Shown here one piece after another: positions 21,700 through 28,681 of a stretch of 35,367 bases of DNA. A program made the translations under genes and the position numbers. Each line of letters opens with the position of its first letter. The stretch's first letter is position 1. Origin of the DNA: CAVRJC01 sp964505725. GTDB taxonomy: Bacteria; Actinomycetota; Acidimicrobiia; IMCC26256; DASPTH01. Under the pieces are notes generated by a model. The model saw nothing but the letters and a program-made list of their open reading frames with translations, had not been told where the DNA came from and did not search any database. The stretch spans positions 1 to 35,367 of the forward strand of contig CAZDJK010000004.1 of assembly GCA_964505725.1 (NCBI GenBank), in the 5' to 3' direction.

Positions 21700-23181
21700 T
21701 CAGGTTACCGGATCACGCGTGGCCCGGCCGAGCCGCTCCCGAGCGGCGCGCAGCCGCGCGACCGACCGCTCTCGCCCCAGGAGGTGGAGCGAGTCGAAGA
21801 GGGGCAGGCCCTGGTGCCGTCCTTCGACCGCGGCATAGAGCGCGGGCATCGCCCGGCGCGGCTTCGTGCCGAGCGCCTCGATCGTCGGGCGCAGGTCGAT
21901 CGACTCCACGTCCCACGCGCAACCCTCGAGGTGTGCGATCACCGCGTCGAGCAGCGCGGGTGCGCCCTCGGTGGCCTCGACCTTCGCCCACGACGCGGGC
22001 TCGACGGTGAAGTCCTCCTCGGACACGAACAGGAAGCGCATGGAGTCGACCAAGGTCACGAGCGTCACTGCGCGTTCCTGCGCGATCGCGACCGCCTGCG
22101 CTACGACGCCGGCGTCGTAGCGATCCCCGAACGCCGCCTGTGCGAGCGGCTCGGCGCGCGCGACGAGCTCGTCGAGCGGGATCCGGCGGATCCATTCGCC
22201 GTTCAACCACTCGAGCTTCTTCCGGTCGAAGCCCGCCGCGGCGTGCGTGACGCGCGTGAGGTCGAACTCCGCGACGAGCTCGTCGCGGGTGAGCACCTCG
22301 TCGCCGTCCCCCCCGCCCGCCGGCGACCAGCCGAGGAGGGCGATGTAGTTCATCAAGGCCTCCGGCAGGAAACCCTCGTCGCGGAGCTCCTCGAATGCGA
22401 CCGCGCCGTGGCGCTTCGAGAGCTTGGCGCGACTCGCGGCGTCGACGATGAGGGGTAGGTGCGCGTACTCGGGCACGGCGTCGGCTCCCAGCGCCCGCCG
22501 GAGCGCGAGCACCCGGTGGGTGGAGTCGAGCAGGTCCTCGCCGCGGATCACGTGGGTGATGCGCATGTCGATGTCGTCGACCGCGTTGGCCAGGAAGAAG
22601 ATCGGCGAACCGTCGGCGCGCTGGATCACGAAGTCGTGGATCGACGACCAGGCGACGCTCACCTCTCCGCGCACGATGTCGTGGAAGGTGCTGTCGCCGG
22701 TGTCGGGGGTCCGGAACCGCACGACCGACGCGCGCCCCTCGGCGCGGTACGCGGCGCGCTCGTCCTCGGTGAGGTCGCGGCAATGACCGTCGTAGCCGGG
22801 CGTGCGCCCTTCGGCGCGCGCGACCTCGGCGCGGGCCTCGAGCTCGGCCTCGGTGCACCAGCACTCGTACGCGTCGCCGCTCGCGAGGAGCTTCGCGGTG
22901 GCGGCGCGGTAGAGCTCCGACCGTCCGCTCTGGTGGACCGGGCCCTCGTCCCAGTCGACGCCCAACCACGCGAGCGACTGCACGATCTTCGCCACCGAGT
23001 CGTCGGTGCTCCGCTCCGCGTCGGTGTCCTCGATGCGGAGGACGAACGTGCCGCCGGTGTGGCGCGCGAAGAGCCAGTTGAACAGGGCCGTCCGCGCGCT
23101 GCCGATGTGGAGCGAGCCCGACGGTGCGGGCGAGAACCTGACGCGCGGCTCAGCGGGCAATCGCGGCCTGGAGCTCGGCAC
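21700..23181 (-). CDS. gltX: glutamyl-tRNA synthetase
   Basis: A 493-residue class I synthetase that charges tRNA-Glu. In most actinobacteria it also mischarges tRNA-Gln with Glu for later amidation by GatCAB. HIGH-type motif HIGS at 25-28, KMSKS-type motif KLSKR at 253-257, and a zinc-type set Cys107, Cys109, Tyr130, Cys134 (ECWCT, PGYDGHC) are visible. The start at GTG 23181 overlaps the previous gene by 32 bases. TTG 23160, seven codons later, is an alternative and leaves the fold intact. tRNA-Gln and tRNA-Glu follow directly, so enzyme and both substrates share a transcript. Confidence 0.95.
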   Translation of the reverse strand: MPSSRPRLPAEPRVRFSPAPSGSLHIGSARTALFNWLFARHTGGTFVLRIEDTDAERSTDDSVAKIVQSLAWLGVDWDEGPVHQSGRSELYRAATAKLLASGDAYECWCTEAELEARAEVARAEGRTPGYDGHCRDLTEDERAAYRAEGRASVVRFRTPDTGDSTFHDIVRGEVSVAWSSIHDFVIQRADGSPIFFLANAVDDIDMRITHVIRGEDLLDSTHRVLALRRALGADAVPEYAHLPLIVDAASRAKLSKRHGAVAFEELRDEGFLPEALMNYIALLGWSPAGGGDGDEVLTRDELVAEFDLTRVTHAAAGFDRKKLEWLNGEWIRRIPLDELVARAEPLAQAAFGDRYDAGVVAQAVAIAQERAVTLVTLVDSMRFLFVSEEDFTVEPASWAKVEATEGAPALLDAVIAHLEGCAWDVESIDLRPTIEALGTKPRRAMPALYAAVEGRHQGLPLFDSLHLLGRERSVARLRAARERLGRATRDPVT

Positions 23182-23683
23182 GGAGCTCGTCGAGGAGCCC
23201 GCTGACCTGGGGTGGCATGCGGAGCACGGCGTCGGGCACCGCGTCCACCACCTCGCGGCGGCGCGAGTACTCGTGCGCCGCGCCTCGGGTCACGTCGGCG
23301 CGCCACCGGAGGAAGTCCTCGGGCGCGTCGCCCTTGTACCCGAGCACGACACAAGCGGCGTCGACGTCCTGGGGCACGGGGGCGCGGCCGAACGACGCGG
23401 CGCGCCGCATGGCCAGCTCGCCGACGATCGCAACCGCGTCCTCCGCCGACTCGAACGGCGCGAGCTTCAGGCGGTCGCGCACCCGCTGCGCGAGCCCCAG
23501 CGCGTAGCCGATGTTCGGGCCAGGCCGCCCGAGGAGCGCGCCGCTCGGCTGCCCGGCCGCCAGGTCGCCGGGGCGGTCGGCGCGCCACGCGCCCGCGGCC
23601 GGCATCCGCACCCCGGGCGCGAGGTTGGGGAGCTGACGCGGCTGGTCGTCGAGCTCCGGTGCGACGAACTGGTCGGTGGCCAC
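23150..23683 (-). CDS. conserved protein of unknown function between cimA and gltX
   Basis: A 177-residue protein from GTG 23683, 11 bases after cimA. Opens ATDQFVAPELDDQPRQLPNL and APGVRMPAAGAW. The rest is helical (GYALGLAQRVRDRLKLAPFE, then AIVGELAMRRAASFGRAP), with VLGYKGDAPEDFLRWRADVT and a coiled-coil-like C-terminus (LLDELRAELQAAIAR). There is no signal peptide, membrane segment or known catalytic motif. I do not recognise the family. The position in an amino-acid/translation operon and the overlap with gltX suggest a housekeeping role. Confidence 0.75.
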   Translation of the reverse strand: MATDQFVAPELDDQPRQLPNLAPGVRMPAAGAWRADRPGDLAAGQPSGALLGRPGPNIGYALGLAQRVRDRLKLAPFESAEDAVAIVGELAMRRAASFGRAPVPQDVDAACVVLGYKGDAPEDFLRWRADVTRGAAHEYSRRREVVDAVPDAVLRMPPQVSGLLDELRAELQAAIAR

Positions 23684-23694
23684 CGGACGACGTG

Positions 23695-25299
23695 CTACTC
23701 GCTCGACTCGGCCAGCAGCAAGCCGTACACGAGCGAGTCGGAGAGCGCCTGCCACGAGGCCTCGATGATGTTCTCGCTCACGCCGATGGTCGTCCACGTG
23801 CGGTCGCCGTTGGTGCTGTCCACGAGCACCCGGGTCACGGCACCCGTTCCCTTGGCGGTGTCGAGCACGCGCACCTTGTAGTCGGTGAGGTGGACGTGGC
23901 CCAGCGATGGGTAGCGGGGCCCGATCGCGCTGCGGAGCGCGGAGTCGAGCGCGTTGACCGGGCCGTTCCCCTCGGCGGTGGCGACGATGCGCTCGGAGCC
24001 CACGTGCACCTTGATCGTCGCCTCGGTCGTGATGTCGCCGGGCGTGGTGTCGGGCGCGAGGTCGTCGGTGATCACACGGAACGACTCCATCTCGAACCAC
24101 GGCTGCTCCCAGCCGCCGGCACGACGCATGAGCAGCTCGAGCGAGGCGTCGGCCACCTCGAAGTGGTAGCCGTCGTGCTCCATCCGCTTCAGCGTGTCCA
24201 CGAGGTCGTTCAGCTGGGGCCCGTCGAGCTCGAGGCCGAGCTCGGCCGCCTTCAGCTTGAGCGTGCTGCGCCCCGCGAGCTCCGACACCACGAAGCGGGT
24301 GCCGTTGCCGACCGAGTCGGGGCGCACGTGCTCGTAGGCATCGGGGCGCTTGGCGATCGCGCTCGTGTGGAGCCCCGCCTTGTGCGCGAACGCCGACGAC
24401 CCCACGTACGGTGCCTGCGGGTTGAGCGCCATGTTGACCAGCTCGGCCACGTGGTGCGCGACGGGGGTGAGCCGCTCGAGCCGGTCGCGCGGGATGGTCT
24501 CCACGCCCATCTTGAGCGTGAGGTTGGGGATGATGGTGGTGAGGTTGCAGTTCCCGACCCGCTCGCCGTACCCGTTGATCGTCCCCTGCACCTGCACCGC
24601 GCCCCCGCGCACACCGGCGAGGGCGTTGGCGACGCCGGTGCCGGCGTCGTCGTGGAAGTGCACCGCGATGCCCACGTCGCCGCCGAAGTACTCGACGACC
24701 TCTCGCACCACGCGTTCCACGTCGGTGGGGAGCGTGCCCCCGTTGGTGTCGCAGAGCACGAGGCGCGACGCGCCCTGCTCGGCGGCGCCCTCGAGCACAC
24801 GCAGGCTGTACTCGGGGTTGCGCAGGTAGCCGTCGAAGAAGTGCTCGGCGTCGAAGAGCACATCGAGGCCCGCGCCCCGGAGGAACTCCACCGAGTCGGC
24901 CACCATGGCCACGCCTTCCTCGAGCGTGGTGCCGAGCGCCTCGGTGACGTGGTAGTCCCACGACTTGCCCACGATGCACACGGTCGCCGCGCCCGACTCC
25001 ACGAGGTGACGGAGCGTCTCGTCGGAGTCGACCTTGCCCTTCACCCGTCGGGTCGAGCCGAAGGCCACGAGGGTGCTCGTCTCGAGGTGCAGCTCGCGCG
25101 GGAGGCGTGCGAACAGCTCGTCGTCCTTGGGGTTGGCGCCGGGCCAACCCGCCTCGACGTAGTCGACGCCGAGCCAGTCGAGCTGCTCGGCGATGCGCAG
25201 CTTGTCGTCGACGGTGAGCGAGATGCCCTCGAGCTGCGAGCCGTCGCGCAGCGTGGTGTCGTAGATCTCGACCCGCTCGGGGAGCTGCCGATCAGGCAT
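23695..25299 (-). CDS. cimA: (R)-citramalate synthase
   Basis: A 534-residue enzyme of the isopropylmalate/homocitrate synthase family that condenses pyruvate and acetyl-CoA to citramalate, the first step of threonine-independent isoleucine synthesis. N-terminal TIM barrel: VEIYDTTLRDGSQLEGISLT, DYVEAGWPGANPKD, metal-binding HFHDDAGTG. The C-terminal regulatory domain runs from about 400 (LAPDTTPGDITTEATIKVHV). The length and the AGWPGANPKD motif fit the long CimA group rather than LeuA. It overlaps ilvE by 8 bases. LeuB and IlvE, encoded upstream, carry out later steps. The regulatory domain suggests feedback inhibition by isoleucine. Confidence 0.9.
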   Translation of the reverse strand: MPDRQLPERVEIYDTTLRDGSQLEGISLTVDDKLRIAEQLDWLGVDYVEAGWPGANPKDDELFARLPRELHLETSTLVAFGSTRRVKGKVDSDETLRHLVESGAATVCIVGKSWDYHVTEALGTTLEEGVAMVADSVEFLRGAGLDVLFDAEHFFDGYLRNPEYSLRVLEGAAEQGASRLVLCDTNGGTLPTDVERVVREVVEYFGGDVGIAVHFHDDAGTGVANALAGVRGGAVQVQGTINGYGERVGNCNLTTIIPNLTLKMGVETIPRDRLERLTPVAHHVAELVNMALNPQAPYVGSSAFAHKAGLHTSAIAKRPDAYEHVRPDSVGNGTRFVVSELAGRSTLKLKAAELGLELDGPQLNDLVDTLKRMEHDGYHFEVADASLELLMRRAGGWEQPWFEMESFRVITDDLAPDTTPGDITTEATIKVHVGSERIVATAEGNGPVNALDSALRSAIGPRYPSLGHVHLTDYKVRVLDTAKGTGAVTRVLVDSTNGDRTWTTIGVSENIIEASWQALSDSLVYGLLLAESSE

Positions 25300-26212
25300 T
25301 GACGTACTCCAACCAGTCCTTGTAGCGGTCCTCCTGGCCGTGGACGGCCGCGTAGTAGATCTCCTGGATCCTGCGGGTGATCTCGCCGGGATCGCCGATC
25401 TCGCGGTCGTCGACCGAGCGCATCGGCACGATCTCCGCAGCCGTGCCGGTGAGGAACGCCTCGTGGGCGAGGTACAGGTCACTGCGGAGGAGGTTCTCCT
25501 CGCGCACCTCGAGGCCGACGTCGCGGGCGATCGTCATCACCGACGAGCGGGTGATCCCCTCGAGCGCGCCGCTCGACAACGGAGGCGTCACCAGCACCCC
25601 GTCGCGCACCACGAACAGGTTCTCGCCCGTGCATTCGGCCACGTAGCCGTGCGTGTTGAGCATGATCGCCTCGTCGTAGCCCGCCTTGAGCGCCTCGACC
25701 TTCGCGAGCTGGGAGTTCACGTAGATGCCGGTGCCCTTGGCCGCGACCGGGTTCACGTTCGGGTCGATGCGCCGCCACGACGACACCTTCATGCGCACGC
25801 CGTTGCGCACGCCCTCGTCCCCGAGGTAGGCGCCCCACGGCCACACCGCGATCGACACGTGCGTTTGGCACGGCAGCGGGTTCAGCCCCATCTCCCCGTA
25901 GCCGAGGTACGCGAGCGGCCGGATGTAACAGGACTCCACGCGGTTGACCCGCACCGTCTCCTTGGTCGCCTCGACGAGCTCGTCGACCGAGTACGGCATG
26001 TCCATGAGGAAGAGGTAGGCCGACTGGTGGAGCCGCCGCATGTGGTCCGTGAGCCGGAACACCGCCGGGCCGCGCGAGGTCGGATAGGCGCGGATGCCCT
26101 CGAAGACACCCGACCCGTAGTGGAGGGAGTGGGTGAGCACGTGGACCCGCGCCTCGTCCCACGGAACGAGCTGCCCGTCCATCCAGATCTTGTCGGTCTG
26201 CTCGATGGGCAT
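25292..26212 (-). CDS. ilvE: branched-chain amino acid aminotransferase
   Basis: A 306-residue PLP enzyme (fold type IV) that makes Ile, Val and Leu from their keto acids. Motifs: HYGSGVFEGIRAYPTSRGPA, the region with the PLP Lys in NPVAAKGTGIYVNSQLAKVE, GYVAECTGENLFVVRDGVL, and FLTGTAAEIVPMRSVDDREI. The start at ATG 26212 shares its A with the leuB stop codon, and the end overlaps cimA. It completes the citramalate pathway encoded by its neighbours. Confidence 0.95.
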   Translation of the reverse strand: MPIEQTDKIWMDGQLVPWDEARVHVLTHSLHYGSGVFEGIRAYPTSRGPAVFRLTDHMRRLHQSAYLFLMDMPYSVDELVEATKETVRVNRVESCYIRPLAYLGYGEMGLNPLPCQTHVSIAVWPWGAYLGDEGVRNGVRMKVSSWRRIDPNVNPVAAKGTGIYVNSQLAKVEALKAGYDEAIMLNTHGYVAECTGENLFVVRDGVLVTPPLSSGALEGITRSSVMTIARDVGLEVREENLLRSDLYLAHEAFLTGTAAEIVPMRSVDDREIGDPGEITRRIQEIYYAAVHGQEDRYKDWLEYVNA

Positions 26213-27207
26213 CAGATTCTCCCTGCGATGGTGTCGCCGATCTCGGTGGTGGTGCCCGTGACCTCGTCCGACTGGTCGACCGCTTTGCGGATCCGCGCGC
26301 CCGCATCGGACTCGCCCAGGAACTCCAACATCATCGCGGCCGACACGATCGCGGCGCGCGGATCGGCCCTGCCGGTGCCGGCGATGTCGGGCGCCGAGCC
26401 GTGCACGGGCTCGAACAGCGACGGGCCGGTGCGGGTGGGGTTCAGGTTGGCCGACGCGGCGCGCCCGACGCCGCCGGCGACCGCGCCGGCGAGGTCGGTG
26501 ATGATGTCGCCGAACATGTTGTCGGTCACGATCACGTCGTAGCGCGCCGGATCCGACACCAGGTAGATGCAGGCCGCGTCAACATGGTTGTAGGCGGTGG
26601 CGACATCGGGGTACTCGGACGCGACGTCGTCGAAGGTGCGCTGCCACAGGTCGCCCGCGAACGTCAGCACGTTGGTCTTGTGCACCAGCGTGAGGTGCCG
26701 GCGCTCGTGGGAGCGCGCCAGGTCGAAGGCGTAGCGCACGCAGCGTTCGACGCCGAGCCGGGTGTTCACCGAGCCCTGGGTCGCGACCTCGTGCGGCGTC
26801 CCCTTGCGCAGGAAGCCGCCCTCCCCCGCGTATACGCCCTCGGTGTTCTCGCGGATCACCGTGAGGTCGATGTCGGGGTGGCGGGCGTCCGGCGCCGCGG
26901 TGAACGGGCGCACGTTCGCGAACAGGTCGAGCTCGAAGCGCAGCCGCAGCAGGATCCCGCGCTCCACGACCCCCGCGCCGACGCCCGCCGCGGCACCGAC
27001 CGCGCCGAGCATCACCGCGTCGAGCTCGCGGATGGCATCGAGATCCTCGTCGGACAGCACCGTGCCGTCGCGCTGGTAGCGCTCCCACCCGAGGTCGAAC
27101 ACCACCGGCTCGTACGCGACCCCGGTCGCGTCGACGCACTTGAGCGCCTCGGCCACGACCTCGGGGCCGATGCCGTCGCCGCCGACGACGCCGATGCGAT
27201 AGTTCAC
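26212..27207 (-). CDS. leuB: 3-isopropylmalate dehydrogenase
   Basis: A 331-residue NAD-dependent enzyme of leucine synthesis that also accepts the methylmalate intermediate of the citramalate route. IGVVGGDGIGPEVVAEAL opens the fold; the substrate site lies in ILLRLRFELDLFANVRPF; Asp residues bind the metal in DVIVTDNMFGDIITDLAG; FEPVHGSAPDIAG binds NAD. GTG 27207 is chosen because GAGGAG lies four bases before it; a TTG at 27219 lies inside the ribosome binding site. The T-tract of a terminator hairpin ends 14 bases upstream of this start, so leuB is the first gene controlled by the attenuator. Confidence 0.92.
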   Translation of the reverse strand: MNYRIGVVGGDGIGPEVVAEALKCVDATGVAYEPVVFDLGWERYQRDGTVLSDEDLDAIRELDAVMLGAVGAAAGVGAGVVERGILLRLRFELDLFANVRPFTAAPDARHPDIDLTVIRENTEGVYAGEGGFLRKGTPHEVATQGSVNTRLGVERCVRYAFDLARSHERRHLTLVHKTNVLTFAGDLWQRTFDDVASEYPDVATAYNHVDAACIYLVSDPARYDVIVTDNMFGDIITDLAGAVAGGVGRAASANLNPTRTGPSLFEPVHGSAPDIAGTGRADPRAAIVSAAMMLEFLGESDAGARIRKAVDQSDEVTGTTTEIGDTIAGRI

Positions 27208-27220
27208 TGGGCTCCTCAAC

Positions 27221-27246
27221 GAAAAACCGCCCGCCGAGGCGGACGG
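27221..27246 (-). terminator. attenuator terminator before leuB
   Basis: On the minus strand: CCGTCCGC, loop CTCG, GCGGGCGG (eight pairs, one G-T) and five Ts. It is intrinsic-type, an unusually clean example for such GC-rich DNA. Its place between the leader ORF and leuB suggests conditional termination. Confidence 0.75.
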
Positions 27247-27253
27247 TCGGACG

Positions 27254-27276
27254 CGAACGCCGGGGCTCGGCGTTCG
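27254..27276 (-). promoter_or_regulatory. leader hairpin directly after the leader stop codon
   Basis: Arms CGAACGCCG and CGGCGTTCG (nine perfect pairs) with a five-base loop. It starts at the base after the leader stop codon, so a ribosome on the last leader codons would cover its 5' arm. It is likely the ribosome-sensing stem of the attenuator. Confidence 0.65.
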
Positions 27277-27339
27277 CTACGGAATGACGATGACGGGCTG
27301 CGCCGTGCGCTTCCGATCGACGATACGGCGGTTCACCAT
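27277..27339 (-). CDS. 20-residue leader peptide of the leuB operon
   Basis: ATG 27339 to TAG 27277 codes MVNRRIVDRK followed by RTAQPVIVIP. Six of the 20 residues are Ile or Val besides Val2, and the last five codons are Val-Ile-Val-Ile-Pro just before the stop. Downstream come a 9-pair hairpin, a terminator with a T-tract, and then leuB, the layout of branched-chain amino acid attenuators. A slow ribosome at the VIVI codons would signal shortage of Ile or Val. A weak GGTGAG precedes the ATG. The bases GCGCACGG within codons 10-13 could pair with the terminator's 5' arm at seven of eight positions. The exact switching scheme is not resolved. Confidence 0.65.
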   Translation of the reverse strand: MVNRRIVDRKRTAQPVIVIP

Positions 27340-27349
27340 ACAGCTCACC

Positions 27350-27378
27350 AGTCTGCCACCTGGGGCCGAGCCTCGCAA
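27350..27378 (-). promoter_or_regulatory. possible promoter of the leader-leuB operon
   Basis: Minus-strand TTGCGA (27373-27378) and CAGACT (27350-27355) are 17 bases apart. The -10 is poor, but the spacing is ideal and would start the transcript a few bases before the leader ATG. Confidence 0.3.
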
Positions 27379-27473
27379 TCCGCTTCGACCTGAGGGGGCG
27401 CTGAGCACCGGACCGATCCTCCCCCGGGCCTCGCCCGTAGCCTGACCAGCACGTGCATTCGGAGGGCCCGTCC

Positions 27474-28181
27474 ATGCGACGCATCTTCACGTGGCTCGGC
27501 ATCGCGGTCGTCCTCGTGGCCGCGCTGGCCTTCGCCGGCTGGTACTTCTTCCTGAAGGGCGACACCAAGCCGAAAGCGGCCATCTCCGAGACGCCGACGG
27601 TCGTCACGTCGGCGCCCTCCGCCGGGTCCACCTCGGCTCTCGACGGCACCTACACGGTGAAGCCCGGGAACAGCGAGAACTTCGTCGGCTACCGCGTCAC
27701 CGAGAAGCTCGTGGCGAATGTCGTGCAGACCACCGCCACCGGTCGCACCGACAACGTCAAGGGCACGCTGACCATCTCCGGCGACGGCACCCGGATCGAC
27801 GGGGTCACCGTCAGCGGCGACCTGCGCGATCTCTCGTCGGACAGCGGGCTGCGCGACGGCCGGATCCGCAGTACCGGTCTCGAGTCAGACCAGTTCCCCG
27901 AGGCCAAGTTCGTGCTCACCACACCGATCACGCTGCCGGCGGCGCCCGCGGTCGGACAGACCGTCGACGTCGACGCCACCGGGGACTTCACGCTCCACGG
28001 CGTGACCCGGTCGGTGACCGTCCCGCTCCAGGGGCGCTGGGACGGACAGAGCGTGCAGGTGGTCGGCAACCTGCCCATCACGTTCGCCGATTACAACATC
28101 ACCGCGCCGAGCTCGCCGATCGTCGCGTCGGTGGACGACCACGGCTCGATGGAGCTCAAGCTCTTCTTCCGGGAGCAGTGA
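27474..28181 (+). CDS. membrane-anchored YceI-family protein
   Basis: A 235-residue protein from ATG 27474, seven bases after GGAGGG. It has one N-terminal membrane segment (LGIAVVLVAALAFAGWYFFL), a Ser/Thr/Pro linker and an extracytoplasmic YceI domain (DGTYTVKPGNSENFVGYRVT to FADYNITAPSSPIVASVDDH). YceI domains form a lipocalin-like barrel that binds isoprenoid-type lipids. The conserved core TGDFTLHGVTRSVTVPLQGR is clear. The ligand is unknown. It is divergent from the leuB operon and followed by greA after 20 bases. Confidence 0.85.
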   Translation: MRRIFTWLGIAVVLVAALAFAGWYFFLKGDTKPKAAISETPTVVTSAPSAGSTSALDGTYTVKPGNSENFVGYRVTEKLVANVVQTTATGRTDNVKGTLTISGDGTRIDGVTVSGDLRDLSSDSGLRDGRIRSTGLESDQFPEAKFVLTTPITLPAAPAVGQTVDVDATGDFTLHGVTRSVTVPLQGRWDGQSVQVVGNLPITFADYNITAPSSPIVASVDDHGSMELKLFFREQ

Positions 28182-28189
28182 GGCTCCAT

Positions 28190-28195
28190 TAGCCT
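28190..28195 (+). promoter_or_regulatory. -10 element of greA
   Basis: TAGCCT fits TANNNT and lies six bases before the greA ATG. No ribosome binding site is present, which suggests a leaderless greA mRNA besides read-through from the YceI gene. Confidence 0.4.
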
Positions 28196-28201
28196 CGATG
28201 C

Positions 28202-28681
28202 ATGAGCGGGAGCGGCGAGCAGGCGCACCTGTCGCAGCAGGCCTACGACCGGCTGCAGCAGGAGCTCGAGGAGCGCAGCACCACCCGGCGCCGGGACATC
28301 TCGGCGTGGATCGAGCGGGCGCGCGAGCACGGCGACATCCGCGAGAACGCCGACTACGACGCGGCGAAGAACGAACAGGGTCACAACGAGGCCCGCATCC
28401 GTCAGCTCGAGCAGATGCTCCAGAGCGCAGTAGTCGTCGAGGGTGCGGCGGGCGACGTCGTCGCGCCCGGGGTCATCGTCGAGATCAAGATGGAGGGCGA
28501 CGACGGGGTCACGTCGTACCTCGTCGGGTCGATCGAGGAACGTCACGAGACCCTGGAGGTGCTCTCGGTCTCGTCGCCGCTCGGCCAGGCACTCCTCGGG
28601 CACGCTCCGGGCGAGACCGTGAGCTACGAGGGCCCGCGGCGCGCGTTCCAGGTCGAGATCCTGAGCGTCACCGCTCCGTAG
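28202..28681 (+). CDS. greA: transcription elongation factor GreA
   Basis: A 159-residue factor that helps RNA polymerase cleave backtracked transcripts. The N-terminal coiled coil reads AYDRLQQELEERSTTRRRDI, with the acidic tip in EHGDIRENADYDAAKNEQG. The C-terminal FKBP-like domain ends SPLGQALLGHAPGETVSYEG. No ribosome binding site precedes ATG 28202; TAGCCT six bases upstream points to leaderless translation. Its last 14 bases overlap the convergent hyuB gene. Confidence 0.93.
   Translation: MSGSGEQAHLSQQAYDRLQQELEERSTTRRRDISAWIERAREHGDIRENADYDAAKNEQGHNEARIRQLEQMLQSAVVVEGAAGDVVAPGVIVEIKMEGDDGVTSYLVGSIEERHETLEVLSVSSPLGQALLGHAPGETVSYEGPRRAFQVEILSVTAP

Noticed and set aside
27207..27452. 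T-box riboswitch upstream of leuB
   Set aside because: No T-box core (AGGGTGGNACCGCG type) or specifier-loop structure is seen; a leader peptide and terminator explain the region better.
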